The translations under genes were made by a program, and so were the position numbers. 10,051 nt of DNA from Pseudomonadota bacterium (lineage in GTDB: Bacteria > Pseudomonadota > Gammaproteobacteria > Burkholderiales > Burkholderiaceae_B): contig JAEYZR010000356.1 in NCBI GenBank assembly GCA_023427945.1, forward strand, positions 1 to 10,051. Reading direction: 5' to 3'. This document shows, in pieces, positions 1 through 6,973 of this stretch. The notes under the pieces were generated by a model. That model was not told where the DNA came from, ran no database searches, and was given only the letters and a program-made list of their open reading frames with translations. Numbering within the stretch: position 1 is the first letter of the stretch; the number at the start of each line of letters is the position of its first letter.

Positions 1-710
1 CCACCACCCTGCCCATCCAGACCAACGACCCTCTGCTCTCCAACGTCAAGTTGCGTCAGGCGATCGCCGCGTCACTCAATTACGCCGAACTGGTCGAGGG
101 CGTGACCTATGGTCTGGCTCAACCCAACAACTCGCTGGTGCCGGTGTCTTCGCCCTACTACTCTGCCGCACATAAAAAAGGATTCACGCATGACCCGGCT
201 GCGGTCAAGCGACTGTTGCGCGAGGCGGGCTACAAGGGTGAGCGTATCGTCATTTCGACGAACAAGCGCAACCTTCCCAACTTCGAGGCCGCGGTCATTG
301 CTCAGGCCATGATGCAGCAGGCCGGCATCAACGCCGATATCGAAGTGCTGGAATGGGGTGCGCAGCAGGACCGCTGGCAGAAAGGCAATTACCAGGTGAT
401 GTCGTTCTCCTACTCCAGCCGCATGGATCCGGCGTTGAGCTATGAAGCCGTGATGGGAGACAAGACCACCCAGCCGCGCAAGCTGTGGGATGAGCCGAAT
501 GCCCTGGCGCAGCTCGACGCACTCTTCAAGGCATCCGAGCCATCGGAGCGTCAACCCATCATCGACGATCTGCACGCACGCATGCTCGAGCAAGTGCCCG
601 TCATTCCGATTTTCAATACCCTGAGCACTGGTGCCTATCGCAAAAACGTGGTGGGCTTCGAGTCGACCGTGTTCGGTATGCCCCAGGTCTGGGAAGTTTC
701 GAAACGGTAG
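1..710 (+). CDS. Family-5 (peptide/nickel-type) ABC transporter solute-binding protein, 3' part
   Basis: This is the C-terminal part (235 residues visible) of a periplasmic solute-binding protein of the DppA/OppA-type family 5; the start lies before the window. The reading frame is open from the first base, so the TTG at 51 is an internal Leu codon, not a start. Family features are the lobe-hinge segment with KLRQAIAASLNYAELVEGV, the conserved AAVKRLLREAGYKGE stretch, and EVLEWGAQQDRWQKGNYQV near the C-terminus. Such proteins deliver peptides or similar solutes to a membrane permease/ATPase complex. The protein is clearly paralogous to the binding protein at 2864-4465, sharing for example GYKGER, EWG, KGNYQ, SYSSR and QPRK. 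Its stop is 5 nt before the next gene, so it is co-transcribed with it. The substrate cannot be told from sequence. Confidence 0.93.
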   Translation, partial: TTLPIQTNDPLLSNVKLRQAIAASLNYAELVEGVTYGLAQPNNSLVPVSSPYYSAAHKKGFTHDPAAVKRLLREAGYKGERIVISTNKRNLPNFEAAVIAQAMMQQAGINADIEVLEWGAQQDRWQKGNYQVMSFSYSSRMDPALSYEAVMGDKTTQPRKLWDEPNALAQLDALFKASEPSERQPIIDDLHARMLEQVPVIPIFNTLSTGAYRKNVVGFESTVFGMPQVWEVSKR

Positions 711-715
711 ATGTC

Positions 716-1747
716 ATGACACAAACGCTGTATTTGCTGGGCGACATCAACTTCAAGGGCGTGGATGCCGGTACGCCAGCACTGCAGGCCATAGCACCCA
801 CGATCCGCGATGCCAATCTGGTGTTCGCCAATCTGGAGTGCTGCCTGTATGCCCCCGACGAAAGTGAAAGCGAACGCCGGGGCTTCTACGCCGACCCCGC
901 CCATGCCGGCACGTTGCGAGCGGCCGGCATACAGGCTGTTGGCCTGGCCAACAACGTGAACGTGGGCCGCGCAGCGGTTGCCTCGGCCTTGGGCGTGCTA
1001 CATGCCGAGGGCATTGCCACTGTGGGTGCGGGGCTTGACGCTGCCGCGGCCTCGGCACCGCTCGTGCTGGAGCGCGATGGTGTTCGATACGGCATCCTTC
1101 AACGCACGGCGGTCTATTGGCCCGACGGCCATGTGGCCACCGAACGTCACCCGGGCGTCGCGGTGATCGATGGATTCACGGCATATCGTCCACGACTCGA
1201 CAGCCAGGCGGCGCGAACCCGCCCGGGTGTGCCCCCAGAGGTGCTCACGTGGGCATGTCCCCGATCACTCAGCGATTACCGCCGTGACGTGGCCGCGCTG
1301 CGCGCCGAGTCAGACGTGGTGATCGCGTCGCTGCATTGGGGCTACCGCCGGGAAGTGCTGGACTATCAGCGCGAGTACGCCCATGCGGCAATCGATTCAG
1401 GTGCCGATGTGGTGTTCGGCCATGGCCCCCACATGATCCTGCCGGTCGAGTCCTACCGCGGCAAACCCGTTTTCTATGGCGCAGGCAATTTCTCCTTCAA
1501 GCAGGCCCATGGCGACGATATGCACCACGAATGGGTGGGCAGCATGTTGCGCATCACGGTCGAAGAGGCCCGGATTGCGTCGATCGAGATCGAGTTCGTG
1601 ACCCGCGATGCCGCAAACCGCACGATCGTGCTGCCACTGACGGCTCCTGCCGCCGCCACCCATGCGCACGATTTGATCAACGATTCGGCCGCCTTGGGCG
1701 CGCACTGGCGCGAACACGATGGCCGCCTCTCTCTCTTACTGGATTGA
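716..1747 (+). CDS. CapA-family (PGA_cap) metallophosphatase-like protein
   Basis: This 343-residue protein has the calcineurin-like fold signature of the CapA/PgsA family, named for poly-gamma-glutamate capsule synthesis but widespread with unknown substrates. Visible motifs are LLGDINF (D10), NLE (39-41), LANNVN (N79-N80), SLHWG (H207), and GHGPH (H236, H239) followed by PVESYRGKPVFYGAGNF. These match the expected order of metal-binding blocks. In most relatives I know the third block reads NNH; here it reads NNVN, so the usual His is replaced. There is no signal peptide or membrane segment, so it is probably cytoplasmic, unlike the membrane-anchored CapA of Bacillus. The ATG at 716 is 5 nt after the binding-protein stop, with a weak GGTAG upstream. 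Placement between a binding protein and a C45 hydrolase suggests a role in handling an imported compound rather than capsule synthesis; that is inference. Confidence 0.88.
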   Translation: MTQTLYLLGDINFKGVDAGTPALQAIAPTIRDANLVFANLECCLYAPDESESERRGFYADPAHAGTLRAAGIQAVGLANNVNVGRAAVASALGVLHAEGIATVGAGLDAAAASAPLVLERDGVRYGILQRTAVYWPDGHVATERHPGVAVIDGFTAYRPRLDSQAARTRPGVPPEVLTWACPRSLSDYRRDVAALRAESDVVIASLHWGYRREVLDYQREYAHAAIDSGADVVFGHGPHMILPVESYRGKPVFYGAGNFSFKQAHGDDMHHEWVGSMLRITVEEARIASIEIEFVTRDAANRTIVLPLTAPAAATHAHDLINDSAALGAHWREHDGRLSLLLD

Positions 1748-1748
1748 T

Positions 1749-2867
1749 ATGGACCAAACGCCTTTTCCCCTGATTTCGATTTCCGGTGCGCCCCATGCCC
1801 GTGGCCTTCAATATGGACAGGCCACGCCCGAGCGCATTGCACACAGCGCACGCCATTACCGTGCGGAGCTCGACCGTATTGGTACCTCCGCGGCCGACCA
1901 GACACGTCTGATCGAAGAGTGCACCGCCGCCATCGCCAGTTTCGAGCCTGACCATATCGAGGAAATGCGCGGGATCGCACAAGGATCCGGCGTCTCGTTC
2001 GATGACGTGGTGCTGATCAATGCACGCACGGAAGTCATTGCCAAGGCCAGGCTGCAACGCAACATCGAGGCGCTGGACCCGGCCGACGGTGAATGCACCG
2101 CCGCCCTGGTCTCGCCCAGCCGCAGTGCCACTGGCAAGCTCATCCAGGCCCACAACTGGGACTGGGACCCCGATGCACGGGACAGCACGATCGTTCTGCG
2201 CGTCACGCTTGAGTCCGGGCTGGTCCTGATGACGATCGTCGAGGCAGGCGGCCTGGCGCGTCATGGTGTGAACTCCGCCGGAATCGGCATGACGGGTAAC
2301 TACCTGAGCTGCGATCGCGACTACACAAAAACCGGCGTGCCCTTGAGTTCCATACGGCGGGCTGCCCTGTCCCAGGAACACGTGGCCATCGCCATGAAGT
2401 TGCTGGCCGCCACACCCAAATCGTGTTCGAGCAACATGATCGTGACCCAGCACGGATGGGCGATCGATTTCGAATGTGTTCCCGACGAAAGCTTCCCGCT
2501 CATGCCAGAGAACGGCATCCTGACGCACTCGAATCACTTCATGAGCGAAGTGGCCCAAACGAAGGTGCGTGAAGCCGGCATGAAAAACGCCGTGGACACG
2601 TTTTATCGGGCATCGCGCACCCGGGAGCTTCTTGAAGCATGCGGTGAAAAGATCACCGAGGATGACGTCAAGCGGGTACTCGCCGATGACTGGGCCACAC
2701 CGTATTCGATCTGCCGGCCGCCGCGCGGCACGCTGACCGGAGGCCGCAGCGCGACCGTGGCAACGTTCTTCGTCGATGGCGAGGCCGGCACGATGGACAT
2801 CGCGGTCATGCCCTCTTTCGGCCAGACGTTTACACGGTATGCCTTGTTCGATGAGGTGTCGCGATGA
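1749..2867 (+). CDS. C45-family Ntn hydrolase / acyl-CoA:6-aminopenicillanate acyltransferase-like protein
   Basis: This 372-residue protein resembles the C45 peptidase family, whose founder is the fungal isopenicillin-N acyltransferase. Members self-cleave to expose an N-terminal Cys that hydrolyses or transfers amide-linked acyl groups. Family marks are the N-terminal ISGAPHARGLQYGQ, a GECTA block with the predicted nucleophile at Cys116 (codon 2094-2096), QAHNWDWDPD shortly after, and NSAGIGMTGNYLS and HSNHF downstream. I chose the ATG at 1749, one nt after the preceding stop, because the family normally begins a few residues before the ISG motif. An upstream in-frame ATG at 1719 adds ten residues inside the previous gene. 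No export signal is seen, so action is likely cytoplasmic. It ends in an ATGA overlap with the next binding protein. Bacterial members mostly have unknown substrates; an amidase for an imported peptide or acyl-amine is plausible but unproven. Confidence 0.88.
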   Translation: MDQTPFPLISISGAPHARGLQYGQATPERIAHSARHYRAELDRIGTSAADQTRLIEECTAAIASFEPDHIEEMRGIAQGSGVSFDDVVLINARTEVIAKARLQRNIEALDPADGECTAALVSPSRSATGKLIQAHNWDWDPDARDSTIVLRVTLESGLVLMTIVEAGGLARHGVNSAGIGMTGNYLSCDRDYTKTGVPLSSIRRAALSQEHVAIAMKLLAATPKSCSSNMIVTQHGWAIDFECVPDESFPLMPENGILTHSNHFMSEVAQTKVREAGMKNAVDTFYRASRTRELLEACGEKITEDDVKRVLADDWATPYSICRPPRGTLTGGRSATVATFFVDGEAGTMDIAVMPSFGQTFTRYALFDEVSR

Positions 2868-4465
2868 TGCGCTCGACCAAGGCGACACGCAACGCCGTCA
2901 GCCGATCCACGCGTACATCCCTGCCCAAGTGGATGCTGGGCGCGGCCGCCGGACTGGTGCTGGGCCTGTCGGGCGCACAGGCCCGACCGCTCAATCTGGT
3001 GCTCAACGCCGACATGCGCAGCAGCAATCCAGGGGTGAATCGCGACGGGAATACCGATGGCATCATGCTCAACATCGTCGAAGGCCTGGTCGGTTACGGC
3101 AAGGACGGTCGCGTCAAGCCGGTCCTGGCAGAGAAAATCGAGACTTCCGACGACGGGCTGACCTATACCTTCCGACTGCGCCAGGGCGTGACCTTTCACA
3201 ATGGCGCGCCGATGACCTCGGCCGATGTGCTCTGGAGCTGGCAGCGTTATATGCAGCCTGCCACCGAGTGGCGCTGCCTGTCGGAGTTCGATGGTCGCAA
3301 CGGCCTGAAAGTCGAAAAGGTCGGCGCGCCGGATCCCCGGACCTTCGTCATGACGATCAACAAGCCGCATGCGCTCTTCCTGGACTCGCTGGCGCGCACC
3401 GATTGTGCGATGGCGGCGGTGATCCATCCGGACTCGGTGGCCGAGAACGGCAGTTGGAAGGCGCCCGTGGGCACCGGCCCGTTCAAGCTTGATCGCTGGG
3501 TTCGTGGGCAATATCTGACGCTCAAGCGGTTCGATGCCTATGTTTCGCCACCGGGCGACAAACCCGACGGCGGCGCAGGCAAGAAGATCCCCCTGATCTC
3601 GGATGTGCGGGTCAGTGTGGTCGCCGACGCCTCGACCATCAAGGCCGGACTTGCCTCAGGCGCACTGGATATCTCCAAGGTACAGAACATCGATGTCGCA
3701 GAGCTGAGCAAGAACAAGAATCTTGCGATTGCCGAAGACTTGACCGGCGGGCGCAACGCCATTCTGTTCCAGACGCAGGATCCGCTTCTCGGTTCGGTGA
3801 CGATGCGTCGCGCCATTGCAGCCGCGCTGGACGTCCCGCAACTCGTATCGATGGTGTCCGACGGCAAGGCCACGCCTAACAGCTCCGCGGTCAAGACGGG
3901 GTCGTTCTACTACGATGCAGTGCAGGCGACGAGCCACGCCTACGACCCTGCCCTTGCCCGCCGTTTGCTGAAGGAATCCGGCTACAAAGGTGAACGGCTG
4001 AAGATCACGACGAACAATCGGGAAAACATGCCGAGCCTGAACATCGCGATCGTGATGCAGCAGATGTTGCGCGAGGTCGGCATCGAATCCGACATCGACA
4101 TCGTCGAATGGGGTACGCACATGGACCGGTTCCTCAAAGGGAACTATCAGATGATGGTTCACAGCTACTCGTCGCGCATCGACCCGTCACTCAGTTACGA
4201 GCACTTCACAGGACCGAAGGACAAGCAGCCCCGCAAGGTCTGGGACAACCCTCAGGCCCAGGCCATGCTCGAAGAGTCGATGACGGTGTCCGACAGCAAA
4301 CGCCGCCAGTCCCTGTTCGATGACATGCATCGACTGATGCTGGAAGATGTGCCACTGATCATCCTGTTCAACACCCTCGATCCGTGGGCGATGTCCAGCA
4401 AGGTCAAGGGGTTCGAGCCCTGGGAAGGCAGCCCCCCGCTGTGGGGAGTGACCCTGGCCGAATAA
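2864..4465 (+). CDS. Family-5 ABC transporter solute-binding protein, complete
   Basis: This is a 533-residue periplasmic binding protein of the DppA/OppA type. The N-terminus has a basic region, then a hydrophobic core and a likely signal-peptidase site after GAQA (about residue 40). The mature part shows the standard family blocks: IVEGLVGYGKDG and GLTYTFRLRQGVTFHNGAPMT in lobe I, PVGTGPFKLDRW mid-protein, VTMRRAIAAALDVPQLV at the hinge, and the C-terminal EWGTHMDRFLKGNYQ. The length is normal for the family. The start ATG at 2864 overlaps the C45 stop (ATGA) with GAGGTG at 2853-2858 as ribosome-binding site; an ATG at 2867 is one codon further. It is a paralogue of the truncated protein at the window start, so one operon carries two receptors. 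That could give two ligand specificities for one permease, if the permease lies upstream. The substrate is unknown; peptide or a peptide-like compound is a family-level guess. Confidence 0.94.
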   Translation: MMRSTKATRNAVSRSTRTSLPKWMLGAAAGLVLGLSGAQARPLNLVLNADMRSSNPGVNRDGNTDGIMLNIVEGLVGYGKDGRVKPVLAEKIETSDDGLTYTFRLRQGVTFHNGAPMTSADVLWSWQRYMQPATEWRCLSEFDGRNGLKVEKVGAPDPRTFVMTINKPHALFLDSLARTDCAMAAVIHPDSVAENGSWKAPVGTGPFKLDRWVRGQYLTLKRFDAYVSPPGDKPDGGAGKKIPLISDVRVSVVADASTIKAGLASGALDISKVQNIDVAELSKNKNLAIAEDLTGGRNAILFQTQDPLLGSVTMRRAIAAALDVPQLVSMVSDGKATPNSSAVKTGSFYYDAVQATSHAYDPALARRLLKESGYKGERLKITTNNRENMPSLNIAIVMQQMLREVGIESDIDIVEWGTHMDRFLKGNYQMMVHSYSSRIDPSLSYEHFTGPKDKQPRKVWDNPQAQAMLEESMTVSDSKRRQSLFDDMHRLMLEDVPLIILFNTLDPWAMSSKVKGFEPWEGSPPLWGVTLAE

Positions 4466-4503
4466 GTGGCCGTGCCTGTTCCCCTGTAACACCCCCAACT
4501 AGA

Positions 4504-4543
4504 CCGCGACAAGCACTGGCTGCTTCGTCGCGGCAGTTGTTTC
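4504..4543 (+). terminator. Candidate rho-independent terminator of the upstream operon
   Basis: The arms CCGCGAC (4504-4510) and GTCGCGG (4527-4533) pair. The stem continues inward with AAGCA (4511-4515) against TGCTT (4521-4525), leaving a single bulged C at 4526 and a loop of five bases. The stem is followed by CAGTTGTTTCC, which has a short, imperfect T-rich tail. It lies 39 nt after the stop of the second binding protein, where an operon end is expected. The weak tail is the main doubt. Confidence 0.55.
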
Positions 4544-4636
4544 CCTGTACCGGCACCGAGATGCCGGGCCCCCCAGCCTCGCAATCACCCTCGCGAGCCT
4601 GGAAAACGGCACATTCTTCCTTTGCTGCCCACAACA

Positions 4637-4656
4637 CGTGCCATACCGGTGGCACG
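4637..4656. repeat. 20-bp inverted repeat (7-bp arms)
   Basis: CGTGCCA (4637-4643) is mirrored by TGGCACG (4650-4656) around a six-base centre TACCGG. It could be a dimeric regulator's operator or a small hairpin. No T-run follows it, so it is not an obvious terminator. It lies about 100 bp upstream of the predicted promoter, which is distant for a simple operator. The function is unknown. Confidence 0.35.
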
Positions 4657-4753
4657 GCGTCCAAGGCACTGGGTGTCGTTTGAAAACCCGTCTGAGCCAT
4701 CCCACTGCGCGCCCAGCGCCTCCCTGTTGCGTCAGCACGCCAGGATGGGGTTT

Positions 4754-4775
4754 GCGTCACAGCACTGTCACAGCA
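4754..4775 (+). promoter_or_regulatory. Putative PhoB box (two 11-bp direct repeats)
   Basis: Two adjacent 11-bp units read GCGTCAC+AGCA and CTGTCAC+AGCA; GTCACAGCA is repeated exactly at 11-bp spacing. This matches the known PhoB-site architecture, in which a 7-bp CTGTCAT-like core plus a 4-bp spacer is repeated in tandem. The second core fits CTGTCA(C/T) perfectly; the first differs at its two leading bases. It sits 10 bp before a -10-like hexamer, the same spacing I recall for the Escherichia coli phoA promoter. It precedes genes for an alkaline-phosphatase-fold lipoprotein and a phospholipase C, both typical Pho-regulon products. The fit of motif, spacing and gene content makes chance less likely. 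Confidence 0.65.
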
Positions 4776-4781
4776 TTTAGG

Positions 4782-4787
4782 CATATT
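4782..4787 (+). promoter_or_regulatory. Putative -10 element of a PhoB-activated promoter
   Basis: CATATT matches the TATAAT consensus at four of six positions and lies 10 bp after the second PhoB-like repeat. No good -35 hexamer is present, as is usual at PhoB-dependent promoters where the PhoB box replaces it. Transcription would begin near 4794, giving a leader of about 100 nt to the ATG at 4894. The hexamer is part of a 15-bp palindrome (4782-4796). Confidence 0.45.
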
Positions 4788-4812
4788 GCGCATATGTGCA
4801 CTTTTTTGCATT

Positions 4813-4839
4813 TGAACTGACGGGTTCATATGCATGAAC
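4813..4839. repeat. Three TGAAC/GTTCA half-sites at 11-bp spacing
   Basis: TGAAC begins at 4813, its reverse complement GTTCA at 4824, and TGAAC again at 4835, so starts are exactly 11 bp apart in alternating orientation. The last two form the near-perfect dyad GTTCAT-ATGC-ATGAAC (4824-4839). The array lies in the predicted leader, about 20-45 nt after the proposed transcription start. It could be an operator on one DNA face or an RNA structure; nothing identifies the binder. Confidence 0.35.
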
Positions 4840-4893
4840 GCGCACCCTGATGACCGGCAGGCCAACCGCGACCTCACTTCCGGAATACCTCTC

Positions 4894-6942
4894 ATGAATG
4901 CGACTTACCGTTTGCCCCGCGCACTGGGTAGCGGCCTGTTTGCCGCTTGTCTGGCACTCGCTGGCTGCGGCGGGGACGATGACAGTTCAGACACTGCGCC
5001 ACTGCCTCCACCCACCACGCCAGAGCCCACGCCTACCCCGACACCGCCGGTTTCCGACATTGCCGCCCAGCGGGCGTTGGTGATCGATATGGACGGGCTT
5101 TCCTACGAGTCATTACAGGACGCCATCTCTCAAGGGCGCGCCAAGAGCCTGCAAGGCATGCAGGTCGTGCCTGCGTGGACGGGCGGACGCAGCCGCACGT
5201 TCACTGAACAACCCACTACGGGTAGACCCAGTTGGGCCAGCCTGCTGACCAGCCAATGGAGCTGGCGCCATGGCATGAACTGGGAGCAGGATGACACGGC
5301 ACTGAAAGCGCCTACCCTGTTTGCAACACTGCGACAGTCACGCACGGATGTACGCACGGCGGCAATCGGAATGCGCACACAATACGTCAGTCTTTTGCGA
5401 CCTGATGCAGACACAGGTGCGATCAATACGCTGACCGACTGTTCTGAACAGACTGAATCGACCGACTGTGTCGTGAACCAGGCGGGTCAAATGGTCAACG
5501 AGGGCTATGACCTGACGGTGGCCCAATTGAACGCAGCGGCACCCACGCCGGCACAGGCGGTGGCTGCCATGGACTCAGCCATCGGCCAGCTGCGTGCACG
5601 GCTCGATGCGCGACGGGTGACACATCCCAAGGAATCCTGGCTGGTCATTCTGACGACGGGATATGGCGCAGACCGATATGGTTCTGCCAACGGTTCGCAA
5701 GCTGTCGACAGCAAGACAATTTTCATCGCAAGCAATGTCGAGCTCGGCGCGCTTGGCACAGATGCTGCAGCGCCCAAAACCACCTCCGAACTCTACGCCA
5801 AGGCATCCATCATCGACATCGCACCAACGGTGCTTCGTCACTTGGGCGTACCGCTGAACGTGGAAAGCTACCCGTACGAAGGTCAGATGCTGCAGGCAGC
5901 GCTTGCCATTCGAGACACCGCGTTCAAGCCGGGCGAAGACAAGGCAAGCCTGGAGCTGTCGTGGCACATCGAAGGTACCGCCGCCCAGCCGCTGCGTCTG
6001 CTGCGCGATGGTCAGGAGATCGCCGTACTGGCGCCCGACGCGCGTACCTATGTCGATGACACTCTCCCGGCCACGCAGGATGGCCGCCACGAATATCGCT
6101 ACACGCTGGCCGCAGGCGAGGTTGCGACATCGTGGTCGGCACGTATCGACTACGTCGCACCGATGCCGCTGGCCAGCACGCTCACCAACGGCCTGCAAAG
6201 CTACTTCAGTTTCGATGGCGGCACACGTGGCGACGCGAAAGGCCTGTCGACGCTGCGCCCGTGGGACGCGAACGCAGAGGGTGGCAAGTCACTCGCGCAG
6301 GACAACTTCCTGGGCAAATGGACCGGACAGGCCTGGCGCGTGGACACCAGTGTCGTGGGGGCAAACGGCGTGGCGGGTTACCGCCTGCGCCAGAACGCCG
6401 GCGACATCACGGACAACCTGCAGTTCACCGTGGGATTCTGGTTGCGCAGCAACGGCATGTGCGCACGCAACCTGAGCAACGGCGTGCCAGTGCTGTCCAA
6501 CAAAAACTGGAACAGCGGCGGCAATCCGGGTATCACCATCGGGCTCTGGAATGGTTGCGAAATCCGGTTCAACCTCGGAGGTTCGGGCCGTATCGACAAC
6601 TCGGGTTATGCGCTCACCGATGAGCAGTGGGCCTATGTCGCCCTGGTTGTCGATCGCGTTGCCAACACGTTCACGAGCTACGTGTTCGATCCGGTCAAAG
6701 GCGAGCAGATCAAGCGCGCAACGTTCAGCACCGCACTGGGTAATTTCGCGCCTGGCCTGGGCAACGGCTTCTCGCTGGCCGAAGACGGCACCGGTGCGTA
6801 CATCACGAACGAAAACAGTGCTGGCTCACCCCGTGGCCAGCTCGACTTCAATGAGCTCGCGTTGTGGAACCGCGTGTTGAGTGCCGAAGAGTTGACCTCG
6901 GTTTACCGCGCCGGCCGACCGCTGAGCACCCTGCTGCCCTGA
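4894..6942 (+). CDS. Lipoprotein with alkaline-phosphatase-fold domain (probably inactive) and LamG jellyroll domain
   Basis: This 682-residue lipoprotein has a signal ending in the lipobox LALAGC (acylated Cys25), then an acidic and Pro/Thr-rich linker (about 26-55). An alkaline-phosphatase-superfamily domain follows (about 60-335), with ALVIDMDGLSYESL, PTTGRPSWASLLTSQWSWRHGM and the C-terminal block IIDIAPTVLRHLGVPL. After that come a short Fn3-like beta segment (about 345-425) and a LamG/jellyroll domain (about 431-680) with LQFTVGFWLR and the diagnostic end ELALWNRVLSAEELTSVYRAG. Catalytic sites look degraded. The block that normally reads T-(S/T)-D-H-G is TTGYG (G256, Y257), and the following expected His-Gly is Tyr262-Gly. 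The nucleophile position two residues before Pro112 is Gly110. I chose ATG 4894 because it gives a normal lipoprotein signal, with weak GGAA at 4882-4885; an in-frame ATG at 4834 adds 20 hydrophilic residues. It is the first gene after a PhoB-like promoter. Confidence 0.85.
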   Translation: MNATYRLPRALGSGLFAACLALAGCGGDDDSSDTAPLPPPTTPEPTPTPTPPVSDIAAQRALVIDMDGLSYESLQDAISQGRAKSLQGMQVVPAWTGGRSRTFTEQPTTGRPSWASLLTSQWSWRHGMNWEQDDTALKAPTLFATLRQSRTDVRTAAIGMRTQYVSLLRPDADTGAINTLTDCSEQTESTDCVVNQAGQMVNEGYDLTVAQLNAAAPTPAQAVAAMDSAIGQLRARLDARRVTHPKESWLVILTTGYGADRYGSANGSQAVDSKTIFIASNVELGALGTDAAAPKTTSELYAKASIIDIAPTVLRHLGVPLNVESYPYEGQMLQAALAIRDTAFKPGEDKASLELSWHIEGTAAQPLRLLRDGQEIAVLAPDARTYVDDTLPATQDGRHEYRYTLAAGEVATSWSARIDYVAPMPLASTLTNGLQSYFSFDGGTRGDAKGLSTLRPWDANAEGGKSLAQDNFLGKWTGQAWRVDTSVVGANGVAGYRLRQNAGDITDNLQFTVGFWLRSNGMCARNLSNGVPVLSNKNWNSGGNPGITIGLWNGCEIRFNLGGSGRIDNSGYALTDEQWAYVALVVDRVANTFTSYVFDPVKGEQIKRATFSTALGNFAPGLGNGFSLAEDGTGAYITNENSAGSPRGQLDFNELALWNRVLSAEELTSVYRAGRPLSTLLP

Positions 6943-6973
6943 ACGACGCTCCCCACATACTGGACCGATCACC

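Larger units (their letters stand above)
4466..4893. other. Intergenic regulatory region between the transporter-type operon and the phospholipase operon
   Basis: This stretch of just over 400 bases has no credible gene. Short open frames crossing it lack family features and are remnants of GC-rich frames. In order it contains a hairpin with T-rich tail (4504-4543), a 6-bp hairpin at 4550-4567, a 20-bp dyad at 4637-4656, a PhoB-box candidate at 4754-4775 with a -10-like hexamer at 4782-4787, a 15-bp palindrome CATATTGCGCATATG at 4782-4796, and three spaced half-sites at 4813-4839. From about 4780 the DNA becomes more AT-rich, as expected around a promoter. It therefore looks like the end of one operon followed by the control region of the next. 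Confidence 0.7.

Noticed and set aside
1677..2888. 403-codon minus-strand open frame opposite the C45 gene
   Set aside because: Its translation is rich in Arg, His and Gly with no family motif, and it lies entirely opposite strongly recognisable coding sequence; such mirror frames are common in GC-rich genes.
2603..3511. 302-codon minus-strand open frame across the C45/binding-protein junction
   Set aside because: It is opposite two well-supported genes, has no recognisable motif and a composition typical of a shadow frame.
4550..4567. Hairpin CCGGCA / TGCCGG as a second terminator
   Set aside because: It has only a 6-bp stem and is followed by G/C-rich sequence, with no T-run.
4834..4893. 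Upstream ATG (4834) as start of the large lipoprotein
   Set aside because: It would add 20 hydrophilic, partly acidic residues before an otherwise normal lipoprotein signal, and the ATG falls inside the half-site dyad; 4894 fits better though weakly.
4384..4895. Short open frames on both strands across the intergenic region
   Set aside because: They have low-complexity composition, lack ribosome-binding sites and domains, and cross the terminator or promoter signals.
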